Shown here: positions 14,440 through 23,522 of the stretch, in pieces
Layout: each line of letters opens with the position of its first letter
Position numbering within the stretch: position 1 is the first letter of the stretch
Source of the DNA: Oscillospiraceae bacterium
GTDB taxonomy: Bacteria > Bacillota > Clostridia > Oscillospirales > Ruminococcaceae
Assembly (NCBI GenBank): GCA_017481565.1
Contig: JAFUOZ010000053.1
Span: forward strand, 1-43,030
Direction of reading: 5' to 3'
Length of the DNA stretch: 43,030 bases
Program-made: the position numbers and the translations under genes
Notes under the pieces: model-generated
What the model was told of the DNA's origin: nothing
Database searches by the model: none
What the model saw: the letters and a program-made list of their open reading frames with translations, nothing else

Positions 14440-15111
14440 ATGTCACTGATAGAAAATTCAAGGCTTTTTGAACTGCTTATCCATGCGCTGATAGTCTTTA
14501 CAGCCTTCCCCGTACATGAATGTGCTCATGCATGGGCGGCGGACAGGCTGGGAGATGATACTGCAAAAAAACAGGGCAGGCTTACTTTAAATCCCTTTAA
14601 GCATCTTGATGTTCTGGGAACACTGTTCATGCTTTTTGCGGATTTCGGCTGGGCAAAGCCTGTTCCCGTTGATCCGAGAAAATTCAAGAATCCAAAAAAC
14701 GGCATGGCGCTTTCAAGTCTTGCGGGTCCTGCTTCAAATCTTGTTATGGCTTACATAGCAATGGTGATATTCCGTATCCTGTACGCTGTTCTTATGAGCA
14801 GTGCAGGCACGGAGACCCTTTACAATATTTCGTATATTTTTTCTATGATAGTTTATCTGAACGTTGCTCTGGCAGTGTTCAATCTGCTGCCTGTGCCGCC
14901 TCTTGACGGTTCAAGGATATTCAATCTTTTCATGTCGGAAAGCACCTATTTCAAGGTGATGAAGTATGAGCGGTATATTCAGATAGCGCTGATGTTTGCC
15001 GTTTATATGGGTGTGCTTGATGTTCCTCTTTATTACCTGAGAACATGGACTATAGACATTATGTTTATCCTTACGGACTGGGTGGATGCAGTTATGAAAA
15101 TTATCATATGA
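14440..15111 (+). CDS. Site-2 protease family (M50) zinc metalloprotease
   Basis: 223 residues, about five membrane helices. HECAH at residues 26-30 is the HExxH zinc motif in the first helix, and VPPLDGSRIF supplies the third ligand Asp near 165. This is the compact YwhC-like class of intramembrane proteases, without a PDZ domain. Substrates are unknown. ATG 14440 has GAGG 9 nt upstream. It is the first gene of a run with scpA (12 nt on), scpB, DUF2953 and gerW, a common clostridial order. Confidence 0.93.
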   Translation: MSLIENSRLFELLIHALIVFTAFPVHECAHAWAADRLGDDTAKKQGRLTLNPFKHLDVLGTLFMLFADFGWAKPVPVDPRKFKNPKNGMALSSLAGPASNLVMAYIAMVIFRILYAVLMSSAGTETLYNISYIFSMIVYLNVALAVFNLLPVPPLDGSRIFNLFMSESTYFKVMKYERYIQIALMFAVYMGVLDVPLYYLRTWTIDIMFILTDWVDAVMKIII

Positions 15112-15123
15112 CAGGCGGTGCAG

Positions 15124-15903
15124 ATGGAACAGTTATCCTTTAAAACAGAAGTATTCGAGGGACCTCTCGACCTTCTTCTTCATCTGATAGCAAAGCATAA
15201 GCTGAATATAAATGATATTCCCATATCTCAGCTTGTGGATCAGTATCTTGAATATATCGACAATATGGCGAAGCAGGATATGGAGCTTGCAGGTGAATTT
15301 CTTGAAATGGCTGCAAGGCTGGTATATATAAAGACAGTGAGCCTTCTTCCTAAATATGAGGAAGCTGAGGAGCTGAAAAAGGAGCTTCAGGGCAGGCTTA
15401 TCGAATATTCAATATGCAAGCAGGCGGCTGCGGTGCTTAAGGAAAAATATACGGGGGGAAGCATAACGGTCAAGCCCCCTATGAAGATAAAATTTGATAT
15501 GACATATTCTCTGGTGCATGATCCCGAAACGCTCCGTGAGGCTTATCTGAATATAGATATGAAAAAGCTTAAGGAGCAGCCTGTTACTACGGCAGCCTTC
15601 ACAAAGATAGTTGCACAGAGATTTGTACCTGTTACATCTAAGATAGTATATGTTCTGAAAAAGCTTTATGAGTGCGGAAAATGCTCATTGAAGGGAGTTT
15701 TTGACGGAATAGTCAACCGCTCCGAAAGAGTTGCCACATTCCTTGCGGTGCTGGAGCTTACCAAAACGGGAAGGATCATACTGAACGATGATAACACGGA
15801 AATAACCTTCAACAGCGAATATTCCGCTGATGATAACGAGGATATACATTCCGACTTTGATGAGGATAATTCACAGGAGGAAAAAACAGATGAAACTGAC
15901 TGA
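15124..15903 (+). CDS. scpA: Segregation and condensation protein A
   Basis: 259 residues. The kleisin subunit of the SMC-ScpAB condensin bridges SMC heads and binds ScpB. The N-terminus FKTEVFEGPLDLLLHLIAKHKLNI is the family signature. A winged-helix end (about 170-225) and an acidic tail follow. ATG 15124 is preferred over the in-frame GTG 15118, which overlaps the AGGCGGTG ribosome site. It overlaps scpB by 14 nt. Confidence 0.96.
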   Translation: MEQLSFKTEVFEGPLDLLLHLIAKHKLNINDIPISQLVDQYLEYIDNMAKQDMELAGEFLEMAARLVYIKTVSLLPKYEEAEELKKELQGRLIEYSICKQAAAVLKEKYTGGSITVKPPMKIKFDMTYSLVHDPETLREAYLNIDMKKLKEQPVTTAAFTKIVAQRFVPVTSKIVYVLKKLYECGKCSLKGVFDGIVNRSERVATFLAVLELTKTGRIILNDDNTEITFNSEYSADDNEDIHSDFDEDNSQEEKTDETD

Positions 15904-16453
15904 AAGCATATCGGCGGTTGAAGCAGTGCTTTTTGCCTGCGGTGAGCCTGTTGAGCGTGAACGTCTTGTTTCCGCAACGGGAATCGAGGACGAGCGCATT
16001 GAAAAGATAATACAGCTTCTGAACGACCGTTATGAAGATGCAGACAGCTCTCTGATGGTCATGAAGCTGGGAAGCTGCTGGCAGCTGTGCGTGAAGGGTG
16101 AATACATTGATTATGTAAAGGGCGCAATGGAGACGAAAAAGAATACGCCCCTGTCCGCTGCGGCAATGGAGGTGCTTACCATTGTTGCGTATAATCAGCC
16201 TGTGACAAAATCCTTTGTTGAGCACGTCAGGGGAGTTGACAGCTCAAGCGTGGTCAATTCACTTGTGGAGAAAAATCTTCTGGAGGAAGCAGGCAGGCTT
16301 GATGTACCGGGAAAGCCTATCGCATATCGTACAACGGCTGCATTTTTAAGAAGCTTTCAGCTGGAATCCTTAGATGACCTGCCTGAGCTTCCCAATCAGC
16401 AGCAGGTAAGCCTTTCCGAGCTTTTGGCGGACGACAATGAAAGTGAGGAATAA
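15890..16453 (+). CDS. scpB: Segregation and condensation protein B
   Basis: 187 residues from ATG 15890, 10 nt after AGGAGG inside scpA. Two winged-helix domains are expected; the second has the typical PLSAAAMEVLTIVAYNQPVTKS and GRLDVPGKPIAYRTT blocks. It dimerises on ScpA. Its stop overlaps the start of the next gene (TAATG). Confidence 0.96.
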   Translation: MKLTESISAVEAVLFACGEPVERERLVSATGIEDERIEKIIQLLNDRYEDADSSLMVMKLGSCWQLCVKGEYIDYVKGAMETKKNTPLSAAAMEVLTIVAYNQPVTKSFVEHVRGVDSSSVVNSLVEKNLLEEAGRLDVPGKPIAYRTTAAFLRSFQLESLDDLPELPNQQQVSLSELLADDNESEE

Positions 16454-17280
16454 TGGTACTGCTGATAATACTTGCGGTCATAATTATCATTCTGCATTTT
16501 CCGCTGAATGTGTATGTAAGCTTTATCGGGGGTAAGCCTGCCGTAAGGGTGAAATTTGCGGGTATAACTCTTTTTGATCTTGACAAGGCAATGAACAAAA
16601 AGAAGGATAAGTCCGACGATAAATATATAGATGACCCTGACAGCAAAAAGCGGAAAAAAAGCAAAAAAGATGATAAAAAGGACAAAGCCGAGAAAAAGCG
16701 AAAAAGCAGACGAGCCGCTCATGAAGCTTATGAGGAGGACGTATCGGAAAAATCGGAGGGGGTTTTATCCGAGGATAAGGAAAAGGCTCAGACCGATGAT
16801 AAGGACAGCGATAAAAAGCCAAAGAAAAAGCTTGGTGATATAATAGACGGCATAAAGGAAAAGCTGGAGCTTGTAAAGCTTTTATGGCGGATATGCGGAA
16901 GGAACATAAAAAAGATATTCAAGGATATCCGTATAGATAATATTTTTATTGATTTTACTGCGGCAGCCGAGGACGCTCACAAGGCGGCTCTGCTGTACGG
17001 AAAACTGAATGCGGCTGTATATAACGGTATAGCGTTTATAAAGCGTTATGTGAAAATGTCAATAAAAAGCATAGGTATCAGATGCAGATATGATATTGAA
17101 AAGCCTGTTTTTGACTGCTCGGTCAGGATAAATATAAGACCTGCGGTCGTGATAGGAAATGCATTTGTGCTGATTTTCAGATTGCTTGTCAATCTGGGTA
17201 AGATACTTCCTCTGTTAAGGTCTGACAGCAGCGGCGAAAAGGATAAAACAGAAGAAGCAAAGGAAAAAGTAACAAAGTAA
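16453..17280 (+). CDS. DUF2953 membrane-associated protein
   Basis: 275 residues. One N-terminal helix (1-17) anchors the protein. Residues about 48-125 are a highly charged Lys/Asp/Glu low-complexity stretch. The C-terminal part (about 140-255, KIFKDIRIDNIFIDFTAAAEDAHKAALLYGKLNA and YDIEKPVFDCSVRINIRP) matches the DUF2953 domain that accompanies gerW (ytfI-ytfJ order) in spore formers. Its role is unknown. It starts on the scpB stop codon, so it is translated by coupling. Confidence 0.88.
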   Translation: MVLLIILAVIIIILHFPLNVYVSFIGGKPAVRVKFAGITLFDLDKAMNKKKDKSDDKYIDDPDSKKRKKSKKDDKKDKAEKKRKSRRAAHEAYEEDVSEKSEGVLSEDKEKAQTDDKDSDKKPKKKLGDIIDGIKEKLELVKLLWRICGRNIKKIFKDIRIDNIFIDFTAAAEDAHKAALLYGKLNAAVYNGIAFIKRYVKMSIKSIGIRCRYDIEKPVFDCSVRINIRPAVVIGNAFVLIFRLLVNLGKILPLLRSDSSGEKDKTEEAKEKVTK

Positions 17281-17312
17281 TATAAAATAATCATCTGAAA
17301 GGAAGTTTTAAA

Positions 17313-17780
17313 ATGGATACAAAGGTTAAAGAGCTTATTTCCGAGTCAATGAGCAAAATTCATGAAATGGCTGACGCAAATACCGTTATGGGTACGCCTG
17401 TAAAGGTGGATAATGTGACTATTATCCCTGTTTCAAAGGTATCATACGGCTTTGCGGGCGGCGGCTCGGATATCCCCAACAAAAGCGACAAGGAATGCTT
17501 CGGCGGCGGTACAGGCGGCGGTCTTACCTTACAGCCTCTGGGATTTTTAGTGGTGGCTGACGGTGATGTAAGATTTATTCAGGTAAATCAGGACACATCA
17601 TCTGCTTCGGGCATTGTAAATATGATACCTGAGGTGCTCAACAAGGTACAGTCCATGCTTAAGAAGGACAAGAAAAAGGAAGAGGAAGCCGTTGAGGTAA
17701 AGGTTGAAAAGGAAGTCTACGTACCTACAGGCAGAGAGGATACTCTTGACGCTGTTGACGATATGAAGACCGAGCTTTGA
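17313..17780 (+). CDS. gerW: GerW-family sporulation protein
   Basis: 155 residues. The core DANTVMGTPVKVDNVTIIPVSKVSYGFAGGG and the glycine-rich GGGTGGGLTLQPLGFLVV segment are diagnostic of GerW/YtfJ. In Bacillus it is a spore-interior protein needed for a normal L-alanine germination response. The tail (about 115-155) is Lys/Glu-rich. AAAGGAAG precedes ATG 17313, 32 nt after the DUF2953 gene. Confidence 0.93.
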   Translation: MDTKVKELISESMSKIHEMADANTVMGTPVKVDNVTIIPVSKVSYGFAGGGSDIPNKSDKECFGGGTGGGLTLQPLGFLVVADGDVRFIQVNQDTSSASGIVNMIPEVLNKVQSMLKKDKKKEEEAVEVKVEKEVYVPTGREDTLDAVDDMKTEL

Positions 17781-17807
17781 TAAGTTCATAAACATAAGGT
17801 GACCGTC

Positions 17808-17916
17808 ATAAAATATATAGGGCAACACCGCACAAACCGCACTCAGACACTTTGTACACGATCTGTAAACATCTTGTGCGCAAGCTTCGTGCGTTATTGC
17901 CCTGAAAATATTTTAT
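17808..17916. repeat. 109-bp interrupted palindrome between gerW and the carboxypeptidase gene
   Basis: Three nested complementary blocks: ATAAAATAT (17808-17816) with ATATTTTAT (17908-17916), AGGGCAA (17819-17825) with TTGCCCT (17897-17903), and CGCAC (17829-17833) with GTGCG (17889-17893). The 55-bp centre has no ORF. The long terminal symmetry and small size are typical of a MITE-like insertion or a processed RNA hairpin. It lies in the operon path, ending 11 bp before the next start codon. Confidence 0.6.
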
Positions 17917-17927
17917 GGCGGTGAATT

Positions 17928-19073
17928 ATGCTGAAAAAAATTGCTGTTATTACTGTGATACCGGCGGCTCTGATGTGCTGCTTTTATGATGCAAAGGCTG
18001 TTGATGAGAAGGATATTTCCGCAAAGGCGGCTATCGTGTATCAGCCTGATACAAAGCAGGTGCTTTTCTGTAAGAATATCCATGACAGGCTTCCTATGGC
18101 AAGCACCACAAAGATAATGTCCGCCTTGCTGCTTTCGGAAAACGGACAGCTTGACGAGCCGTTTACCGTTGATACGGAAGCTATAAGGACAGAAGGCTCT
18201 TCAATGGGACTTACCGAGGGGGATATCGTTACGGGAAGGGCACTTATGGCAGGTATGCTTCTTCCTTCGGGAAATGACGCTGCCAATGCAACGGCTGTAT
18301 ATGTTTCGGGGAGCATACCTGAATTTGCACGTCTGATGAATATCCGTGCGGCAGTTATCGGAATGAAGGATACTCATTTTGTAACTCCTTCGGGACTTCA
18401 TGACGACGGGCATTATTCCACGGCTTACGATATGGCTCTGCTTACCGCTGAGGCACTTGATGACCCCGTGTTTGCGGAAATATGCGGAAGCAGTACCGTA
18501 AAGACCGAATTCGGCGATCCGCCCTTTTCAAGATATCTGAAAAATACAAACAAGCTGCTGAATATGTATGAGGGCTGTATCGGCGTTAAAACAGGCTTTA
18601 CCGATGAAGCGGGCAGATGTCTGGTTTCCGCTTGTGAGCGTGACGGGATAAGGCTGATATGCGTTACTCTCAATGACAGGAATGACTGGAACGACCATAT
18701 GGCTTTATATGATGCGGCATATTCGGAAATATGTCCCGTGCCTGTGGATATGGGCAATCTATATGTTGACGTTGCAGGCGGTATATCCGACAGGGTAGCG
18801 GCTGTACAGTCCGAAAGTGTGGTTTATCCTTCTGTTTCGGGGAATAATCCGCAGATAGACTGCAAGGTCATCGTTCCTCAGTTTGTTTATGCTCCCGTTA
18901 TGACAGGGGATATCATAGGGAAAATGGAATTTTATGCAGAGGGTGTGAAATTCTCCGAATGTGATATCGTTGCATCTGAAGATATCGGCTATCTTGAAGG
19001 GGATAAGGATAAAAAAGAGGAGCTTTCCCTGATAGACAGAATAACAGAGTTTTTCAAAGGATTATTTACATAA
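17928..19073 (+). CDS. D-alanyl-D-alanine carboxypeptidase (PBP5/DacF type)
   Basis: 381 residues with a signal peptide (about 1-24). The catalytic triad motifs are all present: SxxK as STTK (59-62), SGN (114-116) and KTG (221-223). A C-terminal beta domain (about 275-350) and an amphipathic tail (ITEFFKGLFT) that can lie on the membrane follow. It trims the terminal D-Ala of peptidoglycan stem peptides. The gerW neighbourhood suggests a role in spore cortex (DacB- or DacF-like), which is inferred. A GGCGGTG site precedes ATG 17928. Confidence 0.94.
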   Translation: MLKKIAVITVIPAALMCCFYDAKAVDEKDISAKAAIVYQPDTKQVLFCKNIHDRLPMASTTKIMSALLLSENGQLDEPFTVDTEAIRTEGSSMGLTEGDIVTGRALMAGMLLPSGNDAANATAVYVSGSIPEFARLMNIRAAVIGMKDTHFVTPSGLHDDGHYSTAYDMALLTAEALDDPVFAEICGSSTVKTEFGDPPFSRYLKNTNKLLNMYEGCIGVKTGFTDEAGRCLVSACERDGIRLICVTLNDRNDWNDHMALYDAAYSEICPVPVDMGNLYVDVAGGISDRVAAVQSESVVYPSVSGNNPQIDCKVIVPQFVYAPVMTGDIIGKMEFYAEGVKFSECDIVASEDIGYLEGDKDKKEELSLIDRITEFFKGLFT

Positions 19074-19111
19074 GTTTACATTCCGCTGTGAAGCGATAAT
19101 GAGGTGTTGAA

Positions 19112-19840
19112 ATGGAAAAAATAAGGATTCAGAAAATACTTTCCGATGCAGGCGTATGCTCAAGAAGAAAGGCAGAGGAATTTATCAATCAGGGCAGGGT
19201 AAAGCTGAACGGTCACCCTGTAAAGCTTGGTGACAAGGCAGGCGGAAAGGATATCATCACTCTCGATGATGAAAGGATAGATATCCCAAGAAGAAAGAAC
19301 AAGCTTTATATCATGCTCAACAAGCCCAGAGGATATGTTACCACAATGTCCGACGAGCTTGACAGAAAGTGCGTTACCGATCTGCTTTCGGGAGTTGAGG
19401 AGAGAGTATATCCCATAGGCAGACTTGACAGAAATTCGGAGGGTATGCTCCTGTTTACAAATGACGGCAATTTTGCAAATGATATCATGCACCCAAGCCG
19501 TCATATTTCAAAGACCTACCGTGTTACTGTACGTCCTTCCATAACAGAGGCACAGATCGTACAGCTTTCCTCGGGAGTTGTGATAGACGGCAGAAAGACT
19601 CTTCCCGCAACGGTGGAGGTGCTTGAGCATCAGGAAAACAGAGTGGTCATGCTTATGGTCATCAGGGAAGGAAGAAACCGTCAGATAAGAAAGATGTGTG
19701 AGGCGGTGGGACTTGAGGTGGCAAGGCTCAGAAGAATTGCTATAGGACCCGTAAAATTGGGTATGCTCAAGCCGGGAGCTTGGAGAGAGCTTACCGCCGA
19801 AGAGCTGAGAGCTATAAGAAATGCGATCTCCGAAAAGTAG
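19112..19840 (+). CDS. rluB: Pseudouridine synthase of the RsuA/RluB family
   Basis: 242 residues. An S4 RNA-binding domain (about 3-62, IRIQKILSDAGVCSRRKAEEFI) precedes the synthase domain with the catalytic aspartate in GRLDRNSEG (Asp106) and the closing REGRNRQIRKMCEAVG motif. It converts a uridine of 23S rRNA (position 2605 in E. coli RluB) to pseudouridine. RsuA-type specificity cannot be excluded from sequence alone. GAGGTG precedes ATG 19112. Confidence 0.93.
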   Translation: MEKIRIQKILSDAGVCSRRKAEEFINQGRVKLNGHPVKLGDKAGGKDIITLDDERIDIPRRKNKLYIMLNKPRGYVTTMSDELDRKCVTDLLSGVEERVYPIGRLDRNSEGMLLFTNDGNFANDIMHPSRHISKTYRVTVRPSITEAQIVQLSSGVVIDGRKTLPATVEVLEHQENRVVMLMVIREGRNRQIRKMCEAVGLEVARLRRIAIGPVKLGMLKPGAWRELTAEELRAIRNAISEK

Positions 19841-19961
19841 ATTTGTTTACATGGTATGATAATTTTTTTGAATTATCGGCGGTATTTGTAGGAAATGGCA
19901 GAAATAAGATTGACAAAGTGTAAATAAATTGAAAATATATAGATTTTTTGATGTTAATAAC

Positions 19962-19990
19962 TTGTCAATTCGGAAATTATGTTGTATAAT
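19962..19990 (+). promoter_or_regulatory. Promoter of the biotin carboxyltransferase operon
   Basis: TTGTCA (19962-19967) and TATAAT (19985-19990), 17-bp spacer, giving a leader of about 95 nt. The rest of the 19841-20090 gap is AT-rich with nothing else recognisable. Confidence 0.75.
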
Positions 19991-20090
19991 ATAAAATGGT
20001 TTAATTTTGAAATAATGGATTCATATGCGATGTATTGTTTCAGTCTGTCTGACGGTACACGCAAATTCCCTGAACGGAGGAAGTTTTATT

Positions 20091-21479
20091 ATGTTGACTG
20101 AAGGCCAGAAGGCAAAGCTCGCTCAGTATACAGAGGCTGTTTCCGCCGATACTGCGGCGAAAAAAAGACTTGCGGCTCTCTTTGATGACGGTGTTTATAC
20201 CGAGATCGATGCTTATGCAAAGGCAGGAGACGCTCTCGCAGGCGTTGCTGCGGCATACGGCTTTGTAAACGGTACACCTGTATACGCTTTTTCACAGGAT
20301 AAGTCTGTAAAGAGCGGTGCTGTTTCAAAGGCTCATGCAGCTAAGATATGCAAGGTTATGGAGCTTGCTTCCAGAAACGGTGTGCCTGTTGTAGGTATCT
20401 ATGATTCCTGCGGTGCATTTGTTGAGGACGGAGCAGATGCTCTCAGCGCATACGGCGATATCCTTATGTACACAGGCAATCTTTCGGGTGTTGTTCCACA
20501 GATCGCTGTTGTTGCAGGCGTATGTGCAGGAAGTGCGGCAATGATCGCTGCTTCCGCCGATATCGTTGTAATGACAGAAGAGGCTGAGCTTTACATAGCT
20601 CCCGCTACAGCTGCAGGTACAGCTTCCGCTGCCGCAAAGGCAGGCGTTGCTTCAATAGTTGCAAAGGATGACGCTGCAACTATGGAAGAGGTAAGAAAGC
20701 TTATCACATTTATTCCTCAGAATAACCTTTCGGGTGTTCCCGAATTTGAATATGCAGATTCCGCTAAGTCCGCTGAGGGCAATGCAGAGGCTGTTGCAGC
20801 TGCTATTGCTGATGAGGGCAGCATTATCGAGCTTTCCGCTGAATTCGGAAAGGCTTCATATACCGCACTTGCTTCCGTTGGCGGTGCAACAGCAGGTATC
20901 GTTGCAACAAACAAGACTGCTGACAAGCTTACATCTGCAGACAGTGCAAAGATCGCAAGATTTGTTCGTTTCTGCGATGCATTCTCTGTTCCCGTTATCA
21001 CAGTTGTCGATACAGAGGGCTTCGAGGCTAACGAGGCTACAGAGCTTTCAGGCAGTGTAAGAGATACAGCCAAGGTGGCAAATGCTTATGCCGAGGCTAC
21101 AACTGCCAAGATCGCACTTGTTACAGGCAAGGCTTACGGTCCTGCATTTATCGCACTTGCAGGCAACAATGCAAGCTCGGATATGACATTTGCTTATGCA
21201 GATGCAGTTATCGCTGCTATGAACCCTGTTGCAGCTGCTGAATTCCTTTATCATGACGAGCTTAAGGGTGCTTCCGATGTAAATGCCAAGAGAAAGGAGC
21301 TTGCTGCAAGATATGCAGATGAATACGGCTCCGCATTTGATGCAGCGGCTAAGGGTGCTGTTGATGCTGTTATTACTGCAGCAGAGGCAAGAGCAAAGAT
21401 CATTTCTGTTCTTGATGTTACAGCAGGCAAGAGAATGAACAAGCGTCTTCCCAAGAAGCACAGCAATATGCCCTTCTGA
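20091..21479 (+). CDS. Carboxyltransferase subunit of acyl-CoA type (12S/MmdA-like)
   Basis: 462 residues from ATG 20091 (CGGAGGAAG upstream). It has two crotonase-like carboxyltransferase halves, with AKICKVMELASRNGVPVVGIYDSCGAFVEDG and CAGSAAMIAASADIVVMTEEAELYIAP in the first and VPVITVVDTEGFEANE in the second. The family moves a carboxyl group between biotin and acyl-CoA or a related substrate. It is shorter and more alanine-rich than standard 12S or MmdA subunits (just over 500 residues), so the substrate is open. First of three adjacent genes with a biotin carrier and an OadA-like enzyme. Its restricted codon choice (GCT, GCA, AAG) suggests high expression. Confidence 0.88.
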   Translation: MLTEGQKAKLAQYTEAVSADTAAKKRLAALFDDGVYTEIDAYAKAGDALAGVAAAYGFVNGTPVYAFSQDKSVKSGAVSKAHAAKICKVMELASRNGVPVVGIYDSCGAFVEDGADALSAYGDILMYTGNLSGVVPQIAVVAGVCAGSAAMIAASADIVVMTEEAELYIAPATAAGTASAAAKAGVASIVAKDDAATMEEVRKLITFIPQNNLSGVPEFEYADSAKSAEGNAEAVAAAIADEGSIIELSAEFGKASYTALASVGGATAGIVATNKTADKLTSADSAKIARFVRFCDAFSVPVITVVDTEGFEANEATELSGSVRDTAKVANAYAEATTAKIALVTGKAYGPAFIALAGNNASSDMTFAYADAVIAAMNPVAAAEFLYHDELKGASDVNAKRKELAARYADEYGSAFDAAAKGAVDAVITAAEARAKIISVLDVTAGKRMNKRLPKKHSNMPF

Positions 21480-21524
21480 TTATAAGGTTTAAATTTAAAA
21501 TTTCAAGATTGGTGGTTATATAAA

Positions 21525-21908
21525 ATGAAAAGATTTAACATTACCGTAAACGGCAAGGCTTACGATGTAACAGTTCAGGATATCACAGACGGTTCCGCAC
21601 CTGTGGCAGCTCCTGCTCCTGCAGCAGCTCCCGCTCCCGCAGCTGCTCCTGCACCTGCAGCGGCTCCCGCTCCTGCGGCTGCTCCTGCAGCAGGCGGTGT
21701 TTCCGTTACAGCTCCCATGCCCGGAACTATCCTTGATGTTAAGGCTAAGGTCGGCGACAGTGTAACAAAGGGACAGGTTATCGCTGTTCTCGAGGCTATG
21801 AAGATGGAAAATGATATCGTTGCTACACAGGACGGTACTATTGCTTCAATTAATGTAAATAAGGGTGATACTGTAGAAACAAGTGCTCTTATCGCTACGA
21901 TTTCTTAA
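21525..21908 (+). CDS. Biotin carboxyl carrier protein (1.3S-like)
   Basis: 127 residues. An N-terminal strand region (1-22) is followed by a flexible Ala/Pro linker (about 25-57) made of near-identical six-residue AAPAPA units, then a biotinyl domain with EAMKMEND, in which Lys93 is the biotinylation site. The domain carries carboxybiotin between the two carboxyltransferases encoded on either side. ATG 21525 lies 45 nt after the upstream stop. Confidence 0.95.
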   Translation: MKRFNITVNGKAYDVTVQDITDGSAPVAAPAPAAAPAPAAAPAPAAAPAPAAAPAAGGVSVTAPMPGTILDVKAKVGDSVTKGQVIAVLEAMKMENDIVATQDGTIASINVNKGDTVETSALIATIS

Positions 21909-21926
21909 TTGAAAGGCGGTTAGAAA

Positions 21927-23324
21927 ATGGCTAAGATTAAAGTTACCGAAACCGTTCTCCGTGACGCACATCAGTCACTTCTTGCTACTCGTATGAGCAT
22001 GGAGGAAATGCGCCCCATTCTTTCCACAATGGACAAGATCGGCTTTTACTCCTGCGAGTGCTGGGGCGGAGCTACATTTGACTCCTGTATCAGATTCCTT
22101 AATGAAGATCCCTGGGAGAGACTGAGAATTATCCGTAAGGAGATGCCCAATACAAAGCTTCAGATGCTTTTCAGAGGTCAGAATATGCTCGGTTATCGTC
22201 ATTATGCTGATGATATCCTTGAATATTTCGTTCAGAAGGCATGTGCAAACGGTATTGATATTATCCGTATATTCGATGCTCTCAACGACCTGAGAAACCT
22301 TAAGACTGCTATTACAGCAGCTAAGAAGGAGGGCGCTCATGCACAGATCGCTATCTCCTATACAACAGGTGATGTATTTACCGATGAGTATTATATAAAC
22401 TACGCTAAGCAGTGCGAGGCTGAGGGTGCTGACTCTATCTGTATCAAGGATATGGCTGCTCTTCTTACTCCTTACAGAGCTGCTGAGCTTACAAAGGGTA
22501 TCAAGGCTGCTGTCAAGATCCCTGTACAGCTTCACACACACTATACATCAGGTCTTGCTTCAATGTGTCTCCTTAAGGGCATTGAAAACGGCTGTGATAT
22601 GATCGATACTGCTATGTCTCCTCTTGCTAACGGTACATCTCATGCTCCCACAGAGTCTATGGTTGCCGCTCTCCAGGGTACAGAGTATGATACAGGTCTT
22701 GACCTTGTTAAGCTTAACGAGGTAAGAGATTTCTTCATGGGTCTCAGAAAGAAGTATATCGAAAGCGGTCTTATTGATGAAACTATGCTTGCGGTTAATC
22801 CCAATGCACTTATTTATCAGGTTCCCGGCGGTATGCTCTCCAACCTGCTTTCACAGCTTAAGCAGGCAGGCAAGGAGGATCAGCTTGATGAGGTTCTCCG
22901 TGAGGTTCCCAGAGTTCGTGCTGATTCAGGTAATCCTCCTCTCGTAACTCCTACATCACAGATCGTTGGTACACAGGCTGTATTCAACGTTATCACAGGT
23001 GAGCGTTACAAGACTGTTACAAAGGAATTCAAGGAAATGGTAAGAGGCGGCTACGGCAAGACTCCTACAGATATTGATCCTGAGTGGAGAAAGATGATCC
23101 TTAAGGGCGAAGAGGCTATTTCCTGCCGTCCTGCAGATCTGCTTGAAAATGAGCTTGAAAAGATGCGTCAGGAATGTGCAGAGTGGCTTGAGCAGGAAGA
23201 AGATGTTCTCACTTATGCAATGTTCCCCAAGGTTGCTCCCAAGTTCTTTGAGAAGAGACGTGACGCTAAGTACGGCGTTGACAGCGCTCATGCAGATTCA
23301 GCAAACAAGGTTCACGCTGTATAA
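21927..23324 (+). CDS. Oxaloacetate/pyruvate carboxyltransferase (OadA/5S-like)
   Basis: 465 residues. TETVLRDAHQSLLATRMSMEEM (about 7-28) with the metal-binding HTHYTSG near 207-213 is the TIM-barrel carboxyltransferase shared by OadA, PycB and transcarboxylase 5S. It takes carboxyl from oxaloacetate or gives it to pyruvate through biotin. No biotinyl domain is fused (the length stops short of one), so it must use the separate carrier. AAAGGCGG precedes ATG 21927. Followed by a strong terminator, so the operon holds just these three genes. Confidence 0.93.
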   Translation: MAKIKVTETVLRDAHQSLLATRMSMEEMRPILSTMDKIGFYSCECWGGATFDSCIRFLNEDPWERLRIIRKEMPNTKLQMLFRGQNMLGYRHYADDILEYFVQKACANGIDIIRIFDALNDLRNLKTAITAAKKEGAHAQIAISYTTGDVFTDEYYINYAKQCEAEGADSICIKDMAALLTPYRAAELTKGIKAAVKIPVQLHTHYTSGLASMCLLKGIENGCDMIDTAMSPLANGTSHAPTESMVAALQGTEYDTGLDLVKLNEVRDFFMGLRKKYIESGLIDETMLAVNPNALIYQVPGGMLSNLLSQLKQAGKEDQLDEVLREVPRVRADSGNPPLVTPTSQIVGTQAVFNVITGERYKTVTKEFKEMVRGGYGKTPTDIDPEWRKMILKGEEAISCRPADLLENELEKMRQECAEWLEQEEDVLTYAMFPKVAPKFFEKRRDAKYGVDSAHADSANKVHAV

Positions 23325-23351
23325 TTGTAATTGACATTTTATAAACAATGA

Positions 23352-23383
23352 CTGCCGCATAGGTGATATGCGGCAGTTTTTTA
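23352..23383 (+). terminator. Terminator of the biotin carboxyltransferase operon
   Basis: 10-bp perfect stem CTGCCGCATA (23352-23361) with TATGCGGCAG (23367-23376) followed by six T. Confidence 0.93.
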
Positions 23384-23522
23384 TTCGGTATGCAATATAT
23401 ATTTGAAAATATTGCTCATGGGCAGTGATAATTCATATGACTGTAACAAACCGCTTTCAATATGCATAATTTATATCAGAGTGCATTATATCAGGCTAAA
23501 CGATAAGAAACGGAGTGATCAT

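Noticed and set aside
16523..16822. Open frames on both strands across the charged region of the DUF2953 gene
   Set aside because: They result from A/G-rich low-complexity codons (Lys, Asp, Glu) and lack start signals.
21048..21461. Minus-strand open frames opposite the carboxyltransferase operon (also 21975-22541 and 22956-23291)
   Set aside because: They are complements of strongly biased coding DNA on the plus strand, Cys/Ser-rich, with no start signals.
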